This document shows, in pieces, positions 35,301-64,000 of a DNA stretch of 64,000 nucleotides. The position numbers and the translations under genes were made by a program. Source of the DNA: Apostichopus japonicus (Eukaryota > Echinodermata > Holothuroidea > Aspidochirotida > Stichopodidae); assembly GCF_037975245.1 (NCBI RefSeq), contig NC_092564.1, forward strand, positions 15,193,984 to 15,257,983. The letters run 5' to 3'. The notes beneath the pieces were generated by a model, which saw nothing but the letters and a program-made list of their open reading frames with translations, searched no databases and was not told the origin of the DNA. The stretch's first letter is position 1; each line of letters begins with the position of its first letter.

Positions 35301-36129
35301 GCTGGTGGAATGGTTTATGAAAGCATTAGCCCCAAAACCATTTATTTTTATACAAAATCAAGATTATTTTAGTTATTTTATTCTATTTGTGGGAAAATTT
35401 ACATTTTAAGGTTTAATTACTGTAGAAGTGTAATACATCAAGTTAATCATAAAAATGAGTTGCCAGGGTAGTTTTGGGGTTGTTTTTCAAACATTGACAA
35501 TTTAATTTGTAAATTGTTATAGGCTTCTGATTGAACCCTAGCAGCTTCCAAAGTGAATCCTATTCAAGCTTACTCTTTTTAATCTTCAGGCTAAGCCTAT
35601 TTTCCCTTTCTCTCTTAAAATTTTGCTTGAAATAGGGATTTCATCTTCACAAAGATGTTTGTATTTCTTCCCAACATCCAGCGATGTAGACCAAAATATG
35701 ATTTTTTGTTATGAAGATCTTGTGGAATTTATACCACTCCTGAAGCCTAATGTTATTACTAGGCTGGCCTAAATGATTTCTTATCTTACTTAGCCCAATA
35801 AATGTGATCCAAGTTGACATTATCCATGAATATACTATCATAATCAGTATCAACTTTAGAATTAGCCCTACCATGTTTGACGTTGGTCAATTAACTGTTC
35901 TAGACGCTTTAGCCGCGTCAACATTGCCAACACTCTATAGACTTACAGTACAGTATAATTCGTTTTTACTGTGAATTTGTGATAGTCGAACAGACTTATA
36001 GCCTAGCCTAACTGTTAGTGTTAGGTCTTCACATAGGTACAACGTTAGGCAAAACAAAATGAAAAATACTATAATTTCATCACCTTTTATTTTGGAGGAA
36101 GAGGGAGCCAGTCTTCTATCTGAAGCCAT
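32350..36129 (-). CDS. EMC6: ER membrane protein complex subunit 6, 6 exons
   Basis: Small multi-pass subunit of the EMC, which inserts membrane proteins (tail-anchored and first-helix segments) into the ER bilayer. Exons in coding order: 36129-36084, 35006-34949, 34441-34339, 33876-33784, 33156-33137 (20 nt), 32380-32350. They total 351 nt and 116 aa (human EMC6 is 110), all GT-AG and in phase. Recognisable text: [21 protein letters not shown], then [15 protein letters not shown] (first membrane segment), a second hydrophobic segment into [16 protein letters not shown], then GLFGGLF and FLYGMVHVY-stop. The microexon supplies TYILFWT, which restores the family sequence exactly. EMC6 is tail to tail with AOX and head to head with SMARCC. 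Confidence 0.94.
33137..33156 (-). other. EMC6: EMC6 20-nt microexon
   Basis: ACATACATCCTGTTTTGGAC is preceded by CCTTTTCAG and followed by GTATCC. Joining phase 0 upstream and phase 2 downstream gives TYILFWT between GGLF and FLYG, matching the conserved last membrane segment of EMC6. Without it the frame breaks. Confidence 0.9.
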
Positions 36130-37323
36130 TGTATCGACGCAAATGTTTAGTACTTAATACTTAAAGCCTTTTAACTCATATATTTCACAACCTGATGCCT
36201 TACGGGACTAGGCTAGTAATTTACTGTGATTATGCGATCTGGATTCTGTAGTCTAGCCTACAGTAGTTGGAAAAAGTGTACCTTTTGCATGTGCCTAGTA
36301 CTCGCATATGTTGCGTGCATGCAGTTGTCATGTGGTGAATGTGCTACTTGCATTTTAGCGGAGGCAAAAGTACTTAAAGAGGAACTAGCTTTCACAAACC
36401 GAGGGTGCGTTTGAACGGCAGGAATAAGATGAGTCTAGGCCTACTGATATGGTTGAATTGAATAATATTCAGCAATCAGATAATTAAAAGCAACGCTATG
36501 TAGCTTTTCACCAACATACCTTCATACCTAAGTCATTTGCTTCATACTATAAGTTTAAAGCATGTAAAAACCTGGAAAGGCAATCCAATAAAACCCTATT
36601 TGTTACTAACTCAATATAACTATTTCAGCATCATCTACATAAGGCAGAGATGAAACCAATGGTCTGGCAAGTTAGTGATATAAGTTTCATCATATTTCCT
36701 ACTACTTCACACTACACTAAACTAGTATCCAGCCAATAGTGCAGGAAATATTTTGACATAGAGAATGTGTGTATTTCTAAGTTTTAATGAAAAAATCAAT
36801 CAAAGACAAGATAATTATAAATCAGATAAATAGATAACTTCAAATAGATAAATAGTCTTGATGACAGTTGATAGATGATGCATTATGCCATGAATAAATT
36901 GACCCTATCCATAAATTCTGTTCAATACAATCCTTAATGCCAGGTTTGTTAATATTCATTCTGAAATCTTAATGTTTACAGTAGTTGAAGCCTTGAAGGA
37001 TTAAAAAGTTATGTTCATTTTTTAATACTCTTTAATAATATTTTCAGTTGTCATCAAAGCCTGAACTGTCATTTGTTTAATCCAGTTAGCTGATATATGT
37101 ACGCATTTTCGTAGGTTTATCCATTCATATGATCATTTATCACAACAAGATAATTCCGCCCTGACCCCTTCGTCCCCAACCAAAAATGAAAACCTAGAAA
37201 AACGCCAAATAAATATATTCCCTTTAACTTTTGTAAATAGCGTTTTCCACAGTTTGCAGTTTGTTCAACCCCAGCTTCCACTCTGACACTACTTCACGGA
37301 CCACATACGAATCAACGCTAACA
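36130..37323. promoter_or_regulatory. Head-to-head region between EMC6 and SMARCC
   Basis: 1194 bp between divergent start codons. It should hold both promoters and 5' UTRs. No core element can be assigned with confidence. Confidence 0.5.
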
Positions 37324-62521
<25,198 letters not shown>

Positions 62522-64000
62522 ATAGTGGAAAAACAAGAAAGCCATCATCGCTCCTTGCCTTTATTAACCTTTTCCCCAACCAGTGGTACCAAAATTGGAG
62601 TAACCTTGATGTTATATCTGCATCCACTAACTCTAATTGTAGGGAAGCACACCCTCCCCCACCCTCCCCCCTCATCAAAACGCATTTTCTTCCTGGTTAA
62701 ATACATGCTCTTAAATTATGTTATTTCCCCGACCCAAACAAGCTCCCTCAACCTCATCTGACACCCATCAAACATCACACATTATTGTGCTGTATAATGT
62801 TGGTCAGTCAGACAGTTGTACATTGAATAGAATAAGTTTAGCTAGAGGGTTGCTCAAGCCGATATTGCTAGATCTTTACATATTTGTTAAACCGCTCAAA
62901 CTTTTCCTCGCTGTGATGTGGGTAATCCATGTAACCCCCGAATAGTGAGATACATGTTACCTTTAAACAGTCCACAATGAGTAACTTTATCATAAATTTT
63001 TTGGTCAATAAGTCATATCTTTTGACCTCCGTAAATAAATCTTGCCGGTTAAGAAGGTCAGTCGATGTAATGATTTCAGTAACGAGGAAAGCAGCAAGAC
63101 ATTGTACCAGAAAGAAACAGGGAATCTCTTGGGGTATCAAACAATTTTTTGGCCCCTGAGTTTAAAGAACAGCTGTTTGTATTTCTTCAATGTTTAAGTT
63201 ATTTAACCTTTGGATGTGTCTTCTTCCATCAGTTCACTTTGAGTAAACGTTTACATTATTCTATACTGATGCTATAAGGTATCCCTTTCGTGGTGCAGTC
63301 AGATGATAATTAGCATAAAACCCCCTTGACAAACAAATAAGACCTAGCCAGATTGTTATATGCAAATGAGACTAGCCTTAGGTATATCTGCTCGGAATTG
63401 TTTGCAGGTCTCAACCTTGTTTTGGAATTGCAAAACTTTCTCCTAAGTGTGCGGCACTTTTTAATGTAGCCAAGTTAACAATTCTTTCATTGTGCTCATG
63501 TATTTACATGGCAGGAAACCTTTGCATTGAGACCACCAGCGACTACTTGCATGAAAGTGTAATTGTGAAACATTGCATATGAGGTATCAGAGGAAGAGAG
63601 AATAACTGGGCTGTGCTGCAATTATTACCTAAAATATCTATGTTTATTTTAAACACCTCCCTTGCTCTGTTGTTAAATATCTATCTCTCTCTCTCTAGCA
63701 TGTTGCATCCCTGATATTCTCAAATGAGCGTAGAAGTCTCATGCATTCACAGATTTTCATTAAAGTAACATCTTTGGAATAGCTGACTAACAATTCTTTT
63801 TTACCAGAGATTAAATCCTTTATGAGTTTGGAATCCCTGTAAATAATTCCATTCCAGGCATGCTCACAGGGCCGCGCATAGTAATGAAAAATTTAAAATG
63901 TTCCGTAGGCCAAATTTCATTTCCTCCCGAGACTTAAAATCTTCCATTTCTTTAGCGGTATGCCAGTCATCACAAGCCACAGATATCCCCTTTCATCCCT
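62522..64000. other. SMARCC 3' UTR and downstream sequence
   Basis: No further coding exon is recognised to the window end. AATAAA at 63034-63039, about 510 nt past the stop, is a candidate polyadenylation signal for SMARCC. The short frames here carry no family signature. Confidence 0.45.
63034..63039 (+). terminator. Candidate SMARCC polyadenylation signal
   Basis: AATAAA hexamer at a suitable distance from the stop. No transcript support is available. Confidence 0.3.

Overview
The window is animal nuclear DNA. It has intron-rich genes with GT-AG splicing, metazoan protein families, AT-rich introns and many short tandem arrays. The scattered 'taggcctaggc / aacgttag' style intergenic words, an alternative oxidase gene and a Ty3/gypsy element point to a marine invertebrate deuterostome. 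An echinoderm is my best guess, but this is inferred from sequence feel and not proven.

Four protein-coding genes can be assembled exon by exon, each with a continuous reading frame from start to stop. (1) MTPAP, mitochondrial poly(A) polymerase, minus strand, 8 exons, 8794 down to 2544, 555 aa. (2) AOX, mitochondrial alternative oxidase, plus strand, 11 exons, 9653-26572, 328 aa. (3) EMC6, subunit 6 of the ER membrane protein complex, minus strand, 6 exons including a 20-nt microexon, 36129 down to 32350, 116 aa. (4) SMARCC1/2-type SWI/SNF (BAF155/BAF170) core subunit, plus strand, 26 exons, 37324-62521, about 1216 aa. MTPAP/AOX and EMC6/SMARCC are two head-to-head pairs with 858 bp and 1194 bp between start codons. 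AOX and EMC6 converge tail to tail across 5.8 kb in which I recognise no gene.

The main mobile DNA is an apparently intact 9175-bp Ty3/gypsy LTR retrotransposon (13739-22913) lying antisense in AOX intron 6. It has two 674-bp LTRs with no difference I can see, a 4-bp target duplication (ATAG), and open gag and pol frames in a -1 relation. It is therefore a very recent insertion. Its reverse transcriptase has His-His-Asp-Asp where Tyr/Phe-x-Asp-Asp is expected, and pol carries a ~190-residue C-terminal tail I cannot assign. A 348-bp non-autonomous hAT-type element with perfect ends and an 8-bp duplication lies at 1113-1460. A decayed LINE reverse-transcriptase fragment lies in SMARCC intron 1.

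The SMARCC gene is notable for tandem arrays that begin at or just after 5' splice sites. They are a 16-bp array after exon 10, a 54-bp array after exon 15 that is open on both strands, and a ~155-bp array that has copied the end of exon 19 with its splice donor three more times. Its C-terminal tail is acidic (Glu/Lys/Pro) and is encoded by phase-1 exons, unlike the Pro/Gln-rich tail of vertebrate SMARCC2. I saw no new multi-gene system. The best candidates for something undescribed are the unusual pol protein, the exon-19 duplication, and a possible 29-nt intron (or frameshift) at the end of MTPAP.
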